This document shows, one piece after another, positions 1 through 7,836 of a DNA stretch of 64,000 nt. A program made the translations under genes and the position numbers. The stretch comes from Methylophilus methylotrophus DSM 46235 = ATCC 53528 (GTDB taxonomy: Bacteria > Pseudomonadota > Gammaproteobacteria > Burkholderiales > Methylophilaceae): positions 106,950 to 170,949 of the forward strand of contig NZ_KB905146.1 in assembly GCF_000378225.1 (NCBI RefSeq). The letters run 5' to 3'. Positions within the stretch are counted from its first letter, which is position 1, and each line of letters starts with the position of its first letter. The notes beneath the pieces are model-generated. The model ran no database searches, was not told where the DNA came from, and was given only the letters and a program-made list of their open reading frames with translations.

Positions 1-740
1 CGCAACTTACGCAATTCGACATCTACCGCATAAGATAATTTTGGCGGCAAAGCAGGCAAGATTCGGTCGCTAGCTTCAATTAGTGAGATCTTAACATCAC
101 GGTCTGCATCAATTTTGTCCAGCCCATAAGCGGCCAGCTCACGAGTAGTGTTATGCAGCTCAGCAGCCAGCTCAACGCCGGTAGCTCCGGCACCTACAAT
201 CGCAACTTCCAGCTGACCGGGTTTCAACGGCTCTGGCTGTGTCTGGGCACGCAATAAGGCATTATGCAGATATCGATGGAATTTCTGCGCTTGTTCCTGG
301 GTATCTAAGGCCATCGAATACTCACGCGCGCCTTTGATTCCAAAATCATTGGTCGTACTACCCACTGCAATAATCAATGTATCGTATTTAAATGAACGGC
401 GCGCAATAATCTCATTACCATCTTCGTCATGAACTGGTGCCAAGAATACTTCGCGAGTGCTACGATCCAGCCCATCCATACGCCCCAGACGGAATTTAAA
501 ATGATGCCAGTGTGCCTGAGCCAAATACTCCAGCTCATGCCGATCCGGGTCCATGCTGCCAGCTGCGATTTCATGCAGCAATGGCTTCCAAACATGGGTC
601 CTGGTGGCATCTATCAGCGTAATACGGGCTTTTTTCTTTTTGCCCAGTGAATCACCCAGTTTGGTCGCTAACTCCAGGCCACCAGCACCGCCACCAACAA
701 TGATGACATGGTGTAAATCATTTTCGTCTGTTACGCTCAC
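1..740 (-). CDS. ndh: type II NADH dehydrogenase (NDH-2), 3'-truncated by window edge
   Basis: FAD-dependent NADH:quinone oxidoreductase of the two-dinucleotide-binding-domain family. It would oxidise NADH at the inner face of the membrane without pumping protons. The N-terminus starts VSVTDEN and is followed by the FAD-binding Rossmann motif GGGAGGLELA; a second NAD-binding motif, VGAGATGVELAAEL, lies about 180 residues in. The start is GTG at 740, chosen because GAAGGA sits seven bases upstream and the FAD motif begins only about a dozen residues later. The C-terminal part, including the membrane-anchoring region, is off the window. It is the last gene of the xox cluster, just 16 bases after a strong terminator, so its expression depends on read-through or on a promoter overlapping that hairpin. 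The family call is firm; co-regulation with methanol oxidation is inferred. Confidence 0.88.
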   Translation of the reverse strand, partial: MSVTDENDLHHVIIVGGGAGGLELATKLGDSLGKKKKARITLIDATRTHVWKPLLHEIAAGSMDPDRHELEYLAQAHWHHFKFRLGRMDGLDRSTREVFLAPVHDEDGNEIIARRSFKYDTLIIAVGSTTNDFGIKGAREYSMALDTQEQAQKFHRYLHNALLRAQTQPEPLKPGQLEVAIVGAGATGVELAAELHNTTRELAAYGLDKIDADRDVKISLIEASDRILPALPPKLSYAVDVELRKL

Positions 741-756
741 GCTTCGATCCTTCAAT

Positions 757-789
757 AAAAAAGCGCGCCTGCCGTACTGCCAAGCGCGC
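757..789 (-). terminator. rho-independent terminator between cytochrome c gene and ndh
   Basis: GCGCGC arms at 763-768 and 784-789, followed on the minus strand by six Ts (757-762). It closes the upstream cytochrome c gene and lies only 16 bases before the GTG start of ndh. Confidence 0.7.
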
Positions 790-808
790 ACAACACTTCA
801 AAATACCG

Positions 809-1333
809 TTATTCGTTACCAGTAATTTTGGCATGGCTACGGATAAAGGCGATGACTTTCAATACATCATCTGGCTTCAATCCATCATCGGGTGCCATCA
901 GGCCAAATCCTTTCGCGCCCATCCCACCATTGGTGCCATGCCAAATGGTTTCAAACATACCTTTATTGGTTGCATTTTTAGCGTAGCGGAAATTCTCACC
1001 TATCAAGCCAGGACCCACTGCGCCCTCACCGTGTCCGCCATGGCAAGCCACACACGAAAACAGGTTAAACTTTTTCTTCCCTTCTTTGATGGCCTCTTCG
1101 TTGCCAATATAAGGGTTTTTACCAGTAGCCAAAAATTCCTTGGCGGCCGGTGTATCAAACATTTTTTGATCAATTTCCAGAGGCTGACCATCCTGCGTTG
1201 CCACAAACTGGATAGCCTTCACATCGCCACCTGTATTCGCAGCTGCACCAGATGACTGGCCATCCTTACTACATGCCACCACCAATGTCGCCAGCAATGC
1301 CGTTAAAAGCATATTTCTCATCTTTACCCCCAT
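809..1333 (-). CDS. XoxG-like c-type cytochrome, predicted lipoprotein
   Basis: Monohaem cytochrome c of 174 residues with one CVACH haem site near residue 95 and an axial-ligand Met in the C-terminal part (GLMAPDDG). The N-terminus ends in LVVAC, a lipobox, so the mature protein should be tethered to a membrane by a lipidated Cys; the neighbouring paralogue has a normal cleavable signal peptide instead. From the EFLATGKNPYIGNEEAIK stretch to the C-terminal TGNE it is nearly identical to that neighbour, so this is a tandem duplication with a replaced N-terminus. A downstream start at 1321 (MRNMLL) has a better spaced GGGGG and is equally plausible. The likely role is accepting electrons from XoxF or relaying them to an oxidase. 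The haem protein call is secure; the partner is inferred from context. Confidence 0.88.
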   Translation of the reverse strand: MGVKMRNMLLTALLATLVVACSKDGQSSGAAANTGGDVKAIQFVATQDGQPLEIDQKMFDTPAAKEFLATGKNPYIGNEEAIKEGKKKFNLFSCVACHGGHGEGAVGPGLIGENFRYAKNATNKGMFETIWHGTNGGMGAKGFGLMAPDDGLKPDDVLKVIAFIRSHAKITGNE

Positions 1334-1423
1334 CTTTCCATGTATCCAAATGTTCTTTGAAATAAAACGGTTTTTAATTGTTTTTTATAATCAAACCGAC
1401 TGCATTTATTGTGCCACAAAAAC

Positions 1424-1451
1424 AAAAAACGGTCACCTCAGTGACCGTTTT
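1424..1451 (-). terminator. rho-independent terminator after xoxG
   Basis: Stem AAAACGGTCAC/GTGACCGTTTT (1426-1436 with 1441-1451) with loop CTCA and an A-rich left flank that reads as a T tract on the minus strand. It ends the transcript of the cytochrome gene at 1465-1947. Confidence 0.82.
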
Positions 1452-1464
1452 ATTCGCAACGAAT

Positions 1465-1947
1465 TTACTCGTTACCTGTCATGCCTACGTTGCTGTTGCT
1501 ACGAATGTAAGCAATCACCTTCAGCAATTCATCAGGTTTGATGCCGTCATCTGGAGCCATCAGGCCAAAGCCTTTAGCACCCATACCACCGTTGGTACCG
1601 TGCCAGATTGTTTCAAACATCCCTTTGTTCGTTGCGTTTTTTGCATAACGGAAGTTTGCACCAATCAAGCCTGGGCCTACAGCACCTTCACCTTTACCAC
1701 CGTGGCAGGCCACGCAAGAGTACATATTGAAAATTTTCTTGCCTTTTTTAATAGCCTCTTCGTTACCGATGTATGGGTTTTTACCAGTCGCCAAGAATTC
1801 TTTAGCAGCGTCTGTATCAAACATTGCTTTGTCGATGTTGATGGTTGAGCCGTCTTGAGTAGCTGAAAATGTAATATCAGCCATTGCACCCGTGGCAAAT
1901 GCCATCAAGGAAATCAACAATGCTGATTTAAAAGTGTTGCCTAACAT
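1465..1947 (-). CDS. xoxG: cytochrome c, electron acceptor of lanthanide methanol dehydrogenase
   Basis: Periplasmic monohaem cytochrome c of 160 residues. A cleavable signal peptide (hydrophobic core ALLISLMAFATGAMA) precedes the mature domain, the haem site is CVACH near residue 80, and the likely distal Met ligand lies in GLMAPDDG. AGGAGAAAAC directly precedes the ATG. It lies downstream of xoxJ in the usual xoxF-xoxJ-xoxG grouping, and XoxG/cL cytochromes are the established electron acceptors of XoxF. A close paralogue with a lipoprotein signal follows immediately. Assignment as the physiological acceptor rests on family and position. Confidence 0.88.
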   Translation of the reverse strand: MLGNTFKSALLISLMAFATGAMADITFSATQDGSTINIDKAMFDTDAAKEFLATGKNPYIGNEEAIKKGKKIFNMYSCVACHGGKGEGAVGPGLIGANFRYAKNATNKGMFETIWHGTNGGMGAKGFGLMAPDDGIKPDELLKVIAYIRSNSNVGMTGNE

Positions 1948-2174
1948 GTTTTCTCCTAATCCTAAACAAAATGAGCGACGTTAACATCCATCCCAACCAA
2001 AATATTAACGTATGCTCATTTAACGAATCGTTCCAGAAACGGTTGACGAATATTTCCGAATCTCTGTACAGAAACTTTCACTCAGCCATCTCAAAACAAG
2101 CCAATGATTCTACTGTGTTTTTTTTAGATTGTCATCAGTGACTGCCTGTTTTTGAAACTTTTCCGCCATGCATG

Positions 2175-3053
2175 TTACTTTTTATACACACTATCACCTT
2201 CAACTACTGGCACTGTTGGAATGCCGTAATCTTTCAGGATCGCATCAATCTTGTCCTTATTACGCTCGAGCGCTTCGTTGATCATCTTGATACGATCCTT
2301 GTCCTTCATACGCACTGCGACCGAAATGTTCCAGTATTCCTTACCCTTGAGGTTCACCTTGTTGTATTCAGGAATCAGGCGCACCTCTAAAGGCACTTTG
2401 GATTGCTTGGCAAAATAACCTGCAATCGGCCCCCACATAACGGCAACATCAATATCACCCTTGACCAAGTCATCGATAATAAAGCTGGTTGGCAAATTCA
2501 GGTCACGTTGCAAACGATATGGGCGTGCATTCGTCATCAAGCCATAATCATTCAACGGAATGGTTGCTGGACTCTTGTCAACAATACCGATGATGCCCTT
2601 TTTCAGATCTGGGGAATCCCAGTTATTAATGTCGTAGTTACTGTCTTTACGCCAGACAAACACATGGCCGGAACGATAGTAAGGCTTGGAGGTTCTCAAG
2701 CCATCAAAGTCAGAGGTCATACCAATAATCACATCACATCGCATCGCATTGATGGTATTACGCAAAAAGCCTTGGCGATTGTATGCATATTGAAAGGTCA
2801 ATTTCTTACCGAGATCATCAGCCAGCACTTTCGCAATCTTGTCTTCAAAGCCTTCGAGCTTTAAATTGGAGTAAGGCATATTATCTGGGTCCGAACAGAC
2901 CTTGAACTCTGACTCATCCGCGACACGACGTATTTCACCGATACGGCCTTCGTCCGGATTAATGGACGGGATGTCAATTTCTTCGGCAAACACCACACTT
3001 TGTGTGGCAAACATCATCGCAAACGCACCCACAATATTCCATGTAATTCTCAT
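2175..3053 (-). CDS. xoxJ: periplasmic XoxJ/MxaJ-type substrate-binding-like protein
   Basis: Periplasmic protein of 292 residues with a signal peptide (ITWNIVGAFAMMFATQSVVFA) and a bilobed solute-binding fold resembling the amino-acid-binding SBP_bac_3 family (FKVCSDPDNMPYSN near the start, VDKSPATIPL mid-protein). XoxJ and MxaJ are encoded beside methanol dehydrogenases and are thought to help mature or activate the apo-enzyme rather than import a solute. The ATG at 3053 is chosen over one at 3125 because AAGGATG lies just upstream and the signal peptide then starts correctly. A terminator separates it from xoxF, so it probably has its own promoter or depends on read-through. The family call is strong. 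Confidence 0.88.
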   Translation of the reverse strand: MRITWNIVGAFAMMFATQSVVFAEEIDIPSINPDEGRIGEIRRVADESEFKVCSDPDNMPYSNLKLEGFEDKIAKVLADDLGKKLTFQYAYNRQGFLRNTINAMRCDVIIGMTSDFDGLRTSKPYYRSGHVFVWRKDSNYDINNWDSPDLKKGIIGIVDKSPATIPLNDYGLMTNARPYRLQRDLNLPTSFIIDDLVKGDIDVAVMWGPIAGYFAKQSKVPLEVRLIPEYNKVNLKGKEYWNISVAVRMKDKDRIKMINEALERNKDKIDAILKDYGIPTVPVVEGDSVYKK

Positions 3054-3223
3054 TTTGACTTCATCCTTTTTTGTGATTGTTTCCTGTCGTTTTTGGAGCC
3101 TGGTCTCACTCAAAAGTTCTACCAATCAACGACAAAGTGAATCATCTTATCGTGAATGCGTTTTCATTTGTAGCCAAAACACATTTAATTTTATTCCTCT
3201 TGTTTTGAATCATGATATTCATG

Positions 3224-3252
3224 AAAAAAAACACCCTGCCGAAGCAGGGTGT
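3224..3252 (-). terminator. strong rho-independent terminator after xoxF
   Basis: Nine-base-pair stem ACACCCTGC/GCAGGGTGT closed by a TTCG tetraloop on the minus strand and followed by eight Ts. It lies 46 bases after the xoxF stop codon and should limit read-through into xoxJ. Confidence 0.92.
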
Positions 3253-3297
3253 TAAGGAGTCAACGTATTACTACGTGTAACTTAAGACTAGCTCAAA

Positions 3298-5163
3298 TTA
3301 CAGTGAGAAAACGTTCAGTGCACCGCCGCCAGGAGCAGCGTTGTACTTGGTCAACTCTTTGTAGCCACCAGCAGCACCCAGCGCGTCGGTGTCGTTGGTC
3401 ATACCCAGGTTCATCGCAACACCAGCCCAACCGCCGATACCGGACAGCACGCCAACGTATTGTTTACCCTTGTTGCCGTATGTGAATGCGTTACCAATCA
3501 CGCCAGAACCAACTTGGAATTTCCACAGTTCTTTACCGTTTTGTGCATCAACAGCTTTGAACCAACGATCCAGAGTACCGTAGAACACGATGTTAGAAGC
3601 TGTAGTCAGAGCACCGCCCCAAGCAGAGAACTTCTCTTTGTTGTACCAAACTTTTTTGTTGGTCATTGGGTCGTAAGCACCGAAACCACCCATCACGCCG
3701 TCTGGACCAGCAAACATGGTCAATGTCGCACCAACCCATGGTTGACCAGCAACGTATTTGGATTCAACTGGCTCGTATGTCATACATACGTGGTTCAATG
3801 GTGTGTACATCAGACCAGTTTTTGGAGAGTAAGCAGCTGGCTGTTGGTCTTTAGTACCCAGAGCAGCTGGGCAAACACCCTTAGCGTTGTAGTCTTGGTG
3901 AGTAGAAGCAGATGCCAGTTTGTTAGGCACACCTGTTTTCAGGTCAATATCAGTTGCCCAGTTAACGAATGGGTGTACTTTTTCAGCAGCTACCAATGTG
4001 CCGTTACCAGCTTGCCATGTGTAGATGAAACCGTTACGGTCATGGTGCCATGCGTATGTTTTGCCACCTTTGTCGAACAGGATCACTTCGTTAATACCGT
4101 CGTAGTCCCACTCATCGTGTGGAGTCATTTGCATGCCCCATTTAGCCACGCCAGTATCCAAATCACGAGCAAAAATTGTCATGGACCATTTGTTGTCGCC
4201 TGGACGTACATCTGGGTTCCATACGGATGGGTTACCAGTACCGTAGTAAACCAGGTTTGTACGTGCATCATATGGCCACCAGCCCCATACGGAACCGCCA
4301 CCATGCTGCCAGCCGTCTTTCACAGCTTGTGGTTTCAACCAAGTACGTGTACCTAGTTCTTTTTCACCAATTTTCAGGCTGTCGTTAGCCAATTTTTTGA
4401 AAGAACCACCTTGCTTGTTACCGCCGTTTACATCTTCGTAAACTGACAGAGCATTGTAAGATGGGTTTTCTTTGTTGAAGTCAGCACCGATCAATACTTC
4501 GCTGTCTGGGCCTGTAGAGTAAGCTTTCCATGCCAGGGAACCGTCTTTGATGTTGTATGCAGCGATAAAGCAACGTACGCCGAATTCAGCACCTGAACAA
4601 CCGGTCAATACTTTGTCTTTGATCACGTGTGGCGCGTTGGTGTTAGTTGCACCGACTTTTGGATCAGTGTTTTTAACATCCCATACTTTAGCACCAGTTT
4701 TTGCATCTAAAGCAACCAACATACCGTCGTTTTGTTGCAGGTAGATTTTACCGTCGCCGTAGCCCAGACCACGAGAAACGTTGTCACAGCACAGAACTGC
4801 TTGAACGCTTGGGTCTTGTTTAGGGAAATAAGACCAAACGATTTTTTGGTTATCGTTCAAGTCCAAAGCATATACGTTGTTTGGGAAAGCAGTGTGAACA
4901 TACATCATGTTGCCCACAACCACTGGAGAACCTTCGTGACCACGGTTTACACCAGTCGCGAATGTCCAAGCAGCTTTCAGGTTTTTAACGTTGCCTTTGT
5001 TGATTTGAGCCAAGGCGCTGTAACCGTTGTTGTTATGTTGTCCACGTGGGTGAACCCAGTTATTTGAATCTTTCATTGCAGCTTCTTGGTCTGCAGCTGC
5101 GAAAGCAACCATTGGCAATGCTGCCACCAGACCCAAGGCCAGTTTGATTTTGTTAACTTGCAT
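3298..5163 (-). CDS. xoxF: lanthanide-dependent methanol dehydrogenase (PQQ) XoxF
   Basis: Periplasmic PQQ-dependent alcohol dehydrogenase of 621 residues, oxidising methanol (and probably formaldehyde) and passing electrons to cytochrome c. Visible features: signal peptide ending MVAFA; adjacent cysteines LCCDN at 125-126, which form the disulfide over PQQ; metal-ligand Asn in GTGNPSVW at 311; and the catalytic Asp353 with a second Asp at 355 in HDEWDYDG. That extra Asp is the hallmark of lanthanide-using enzymes, since MxaF has Ala there. Start at 5163 is chosen because GGAG lies six bases upstream and it leaves a normal signal peptide. No MxaI small subunit is encoded nearby. Length and motifs match the family fully; subclade (XoxF4 or XoxF5) was not resolved. 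Confidence 0.96.
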   Translation of the reverse strand: MQVNKIKLALGLVAALPMVAFAAADQEAAMKDSNNWVHPRGQHNNNGYSALAQINKGNVKNLKAAWTFATGVNRGHEGSPVVVGNMMYVHTAFPNNVYALDLNDNQKIVWSYFPKQDPSVQAVLCCDNVSRGLGYGDGKIYLQQNDGMLVALDAKTGAKVWDVKNTDPKVGATNTNAPHVIKDKVLTGCSGAEFGVRCFIAAYNIKDGSLAWKAYSTGPDSEVLIGADFNKENPSYNALSVYEDVNGGNKQGGSFKKLANDSLKIGEKELGTRTWLKPQAVKDGWQHGGGSVWGWWPYDARTNLVYYGTGNPSVWNPDVRPGDNKWSMTIFARDLDTGVAKWGMQMTPHDEWDYDGINEVILFDKGGKTYAWHHDRNGFIYTWQAGNGTLVAAEKVHPFVNWATDIDLKTGVPNKLASASTHQDYNAKGVCPAALGTKDQQPAAYSPKTGLMYTPLNHVCMTYEPVESKYVAGQPWVGATLTMFAGPDGVMGGFGAYDPMTNKKVWYNKEKFSAWGGALTTASNIVFYGTLDRWFKAVDAQNGKELWKFQVGSGVIGNAFTYGNKGKQYVGVLSGIGGWAGVAMNLGMTNDTDALGAAGGYKELTKYNAAPGGGALNVFSL

Positions 5164-5470
5164 ATTGATCTCCAAAGTTAGTACTAAGGGTTTAATATAA
5201 GTACACATTTAATTTCGCCAACACTAGGATCAGCCCAATTAAATTTTTACGCATACTTTACACATTGATGGTTAGGGAAAAACTCCTGACTGATCGTGGA
5301 ATTTATCACTTCCCGCATGTGAGGATTGCAATATAGAACAATTTGTTTTCAATTGCAACAGTTTGGTTACAAATTGGTTACAATTTTTTCTAATTATTTT
5401 TTGTTAGTTTTTTGCCACCTTTTTTATTCATTTTTTCTCAATAAAAATCATATAGTTAAGAAAATAAACC
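5164..5470. promoter_or_regulatory. divergent promoter region, xoxF / proline iminopeptidase
   Basis: 307 bp non-coding, AT-rich. It must carry the xoxF promoter leftwards and the iminopeptidase promoter rightwards. A tandem repeat TTGGTTACAAA/TTGGTTACAAT occurs at about 5363-5384 and may be an operator or activator site. No -10/-35 pair was convincing enough to place. No gene is visible here. Confidence 0.5.
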
Positions 5471-6421
5471 ATGACAACATCCTCTCTGTACCCCGAATGC
5501 CTGCCTTATAACCAAACTGTCATTCCTGTTACAACCACACACTCTATTTATGTAGAAGAATGTGGCAATCCGCATGGCATGCCTGTCATTTTCTTGCATG
5601 GTGGTCCCGGCAGTGGATGCAATCCGGCTCAAAGGCGCTTTTTCGATCCGGACCATTATCGGATTATCCTGTTTGATCAGCGCGGTTGTGGCCGTAGCCA
5701 GCCCGCTGGCGAAACGAAAGAGAACAACACCCAGGCCCTGGTTGCAGATATTGAAACCATACGAAATTACCTGGAGATAGAACGTTGGCATGTATTTGGT
5801 GGGTCGTGGGGCAGTACACTCGCGCTGGCATATGCCAACACCCACCCCTCGCCGGTGGTTAGCCTGACGTTAAGAGGCATATTTCTTAGCAGGCCACATG
5901 AAATCCGCTGGTTTCTCGGGCAGGTGGCTCTATTTTTCCCGGAGGCCTGGCAGACCTTGCTGGCACCCGTCCCCACCAGCCAGCGGGAAAATATCCTGGA
6001 TTACTACGCGAGCCTGGTGTTTGATGAAGATATCTCCATCAGCATTCCGGCAGCCATAAGCTGGAATGCTTTTGAAGCGAGCATCATGAGCCTGATTCCA
6101 AAGATGGACAGTGCTGAGGTGAATGGCGCAATTGAATTGGCACGCGCAAGGGTGCAAATCCACTACATACAACATTTATGTTTCGTCGATGGTGATGAGA
6201 TGTTACAGACTGCAGCCAAGCAGCTAGCTGACATCCCGACTACCATTGTACAGGGCCGTTATGACATGGTATGCCCACCACAGACTGCCTGGGAGCTCGC
6301 AAAGGCCTTACCGCATGCAACTTTGGTCATGGTACCCGATGCCGGACATTCGGCAATGGAACCTGGCACCTGCCAGGCTTTAATGGCAGCGACCGAGCAA
6401 TATAAACGGTTGGCTGCATAA
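5471..6421 (+). CDS. pip: proline iminopeptidase (alpha/beta hydrolase, peptidase S33)
   Basis: Cytoplasmic serine exopeptidase of 316 residues that releases N-terminal proline from peptides. The oxyanion-hole motif HGGPGSG lies near residue 44, the nucleophile elbow GGSWGS near 110, the catalytic Asp in QGRYDMVCPP and the catalytic His in DAGHSA, all in the order and spacing of bacterial S33 prolyl aminopeptidases (usual length about 310-320). There is no signal peptide. It is divergent from xoxF and is followed after 25 bp by the YihY-type gene, so the two may be co-transcribed. The family call is secure. Confidence 0.93.
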   Translation: MTTSSLYPECLPYNQTVIPVTTTHSIYVEECGNPHGMPVIFLHGGPGSGCNPAQRRFFDPDHYRIILFDQRGCGRSQPAGETKENNTQALVADIETIRNYLEIERWHVFGGSWGSTLALAYANTHPSPVVSLTLRGIFLSRPHEIRWFLGQVALFFPEAWQTLLAPVPTSQRENILDYYASLVFDEDISISIPAAISWNAFEASIMSLIPKMDSAEVNGAIELARARVQIHYIQHLCFVDGDEMLQTAAKQLADIPTTIVQGRYDMVCPPQTAWELAKALPHATLVMVPDAGHSAMEPGTCQALMAATEQYKRLAA

Positions 6422-6446
6422 TCGATCGCAAAGTGGAACGGACTTT

Positions 6447-7736
6447 ATGCAATCTGCGTCATGGAAACTGTTGCTGCAGCAATGGCTAAGTGCAAAACAG
6501 CGTCTATTGTCTTATCGCTACTGCACGCCGCTATTTGTCATTCATACTACCTTGCAAGGGGTCACCAGGCACCGCTTGATGGGGCTGGCTGCCGCACTCT
6601 CCTTCTATGCGTTGTTTGCCCTGATTCCGCTGATCGTGCTGATTTTCTTTTTAATCAGCCACCTAGTGTATTCATCTGATTACGCCATTGTAAAACTGGC
6701 CATACTCACCAGTAATCTGCTGCCTGAATTCAGCCAGCGCATCATGGTCGAGGTTTATCACAATACACGCACCAAGGCAGGCTGGGGAGTGATTGGTTTC
6801 CTGATCTTGTTATGGACGATTACGCCCCTCGCAGCCTATATGCGATCAAGCTTTCACCTGATTGCGAGCCGCAATGATGCCAACTCGTTCTGGTATAAGA
6901 AATTTCATGATGTGCTGGCCGTGCTGGGTGTTCTACTCGTCTTTTTTTTATTTACTGCTGCGGGCTTTGTGCTGGAAAGCATGATTGTTTTTTTAGCCAA
7001 CCACCTCCCGGCAACATTCATTAACCATGTCGGCTCCATCCTCTCACTCACCTTGACGACATTGCTGATTGCTGGCTTCTATCATGCGTTTTCCCCGCTC
7101 CAGGTACACTGGCGCCACCTCTTGCTTTCAGCCTTTCTAACTGCAAGTCTATGGATGCTCATGCGGCCGGCTTTTGGCTTGTTTTTGAGTTTGAACAAGA
7201 ACTTCGGGGCTGTATTTGGCAGCATGAAAGCCATGTTTATCTCCATCAGTTGGCTATATCTGAATTTTGCCGTATTTTTAATTGGCATTGAATTGATGGT
7301 GACTCTCAAGCAAAAAGACGTTTTGCTATTGAAAGGCCTGTTCGACGACATTCCCAATCAGCAGCATTATTTGCAGGCGCTAATGCAGACCTATGGCCAG
7401 ACTTATACAGAGGGTCATTATGTGTTTAAAGAAGGTGATGCGAACCACCATTACTACATGGTGATAGATGGCACACTACATTTAAACCAGCAGCAAGCAG
7501 ATGGCACCGATAAAACATTGCGCATTCTGCAGTATGGTGATTTTTTTGGCGATATTGCTTTATTTTCATCCATGCCAGTGACCGCCAGCGCAGTGGTTGT
7601 TTCGCCCCAAGCCTCCGTGATAGAGATTGAGGCCGACGTCATGGAGAACCTGCTCATTGAAGATCCGAAAATTGCAGTGCGTCTGCTAAAACAACTGTCT
7701 CATCATGCGCAAGTGAAGCCAGCGATGCCTATATAA
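6447..7736 (+). CDS. YihY/BrkB-type membrane protein fused to a cyclic-nucleotide-binding-like domain
   Basis: 429 residues. Residues about 30-285 form a YihY (formerly BrkB) inner-membrane domain with six hydrophobic segments; residues about 305-420 form a soluble Crp-like double-psi beta-helix domain (KEGDANHHYYMVIDGTL, then YGDFFGDIALFSSMPVTASA). YihY proteins normally end near residue 290-300, so this is a C-terminal fusion. In the phosphate-binding cassette, the Arg that contacts the cyclic phosphate in classic cAMP sites (PRxA) is replaced by Val (PVTA), so cAMP binding is doubtful; another ligand or a purely structural role is possible. The ATG lies about 20 bases after GATCGCAAAGTGGAAC-type sequence with only a weak ribosome site. 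The transport or signalling function of YihY is unknown. Confidence 0.88.
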   Translation: MQSASWKLLLQQWLSAKQRLLSYRYCTPLFVIHTTLQGVTRHRLMGLAAALSFYALFALIPLIVLIFFLISHLVYSSDYAIVKLAILTSNLLPEFSQRIMVEVYHNTRTKAGWGVIGFLILLWTITPLAAYMRSSFHLIASRNDANSFWYKKFHDVLAVLGVLLVFFLFTAAGFVLESMIVFLANHLPATFINHVGSILSLTLTTLLIAGFYHAFSPLQVHWRHLLLSAFLTASLWMLMRPAFGLFLSLNKNFGAVFGSMKAMFISISWLYLNFAVFLIGIELMVTLKQKDVLLLKGLFDDIPNQQHYLQALMQTYGQTYTEGHYVFKEGDANHHYYMVIDGTLHLNQQQADGTDKTLRILQYGDFFGDIALFSSMPVTASAVVVSPQASVIEIEADVMENLLIEDPKIAVRLLKQLSHHAQVKPAMPI

Positions 7737-7836
7737 CCGTTGTGCTAACGATATTTGCGCCAAATCAATGCAGACAAACATTGCGAAATTGTAAGATGTG
7801 TTACAAAATTGTAACCATCTTTGGAATTTTCGAATC

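Noticed and set aside
3460..4356. Long plus-strand open frame of 298 codons inside xoxF.
   Set aside because: Antisense shadow of xoxF; Cys/Val/Ser-rich reading with no ribosome site.
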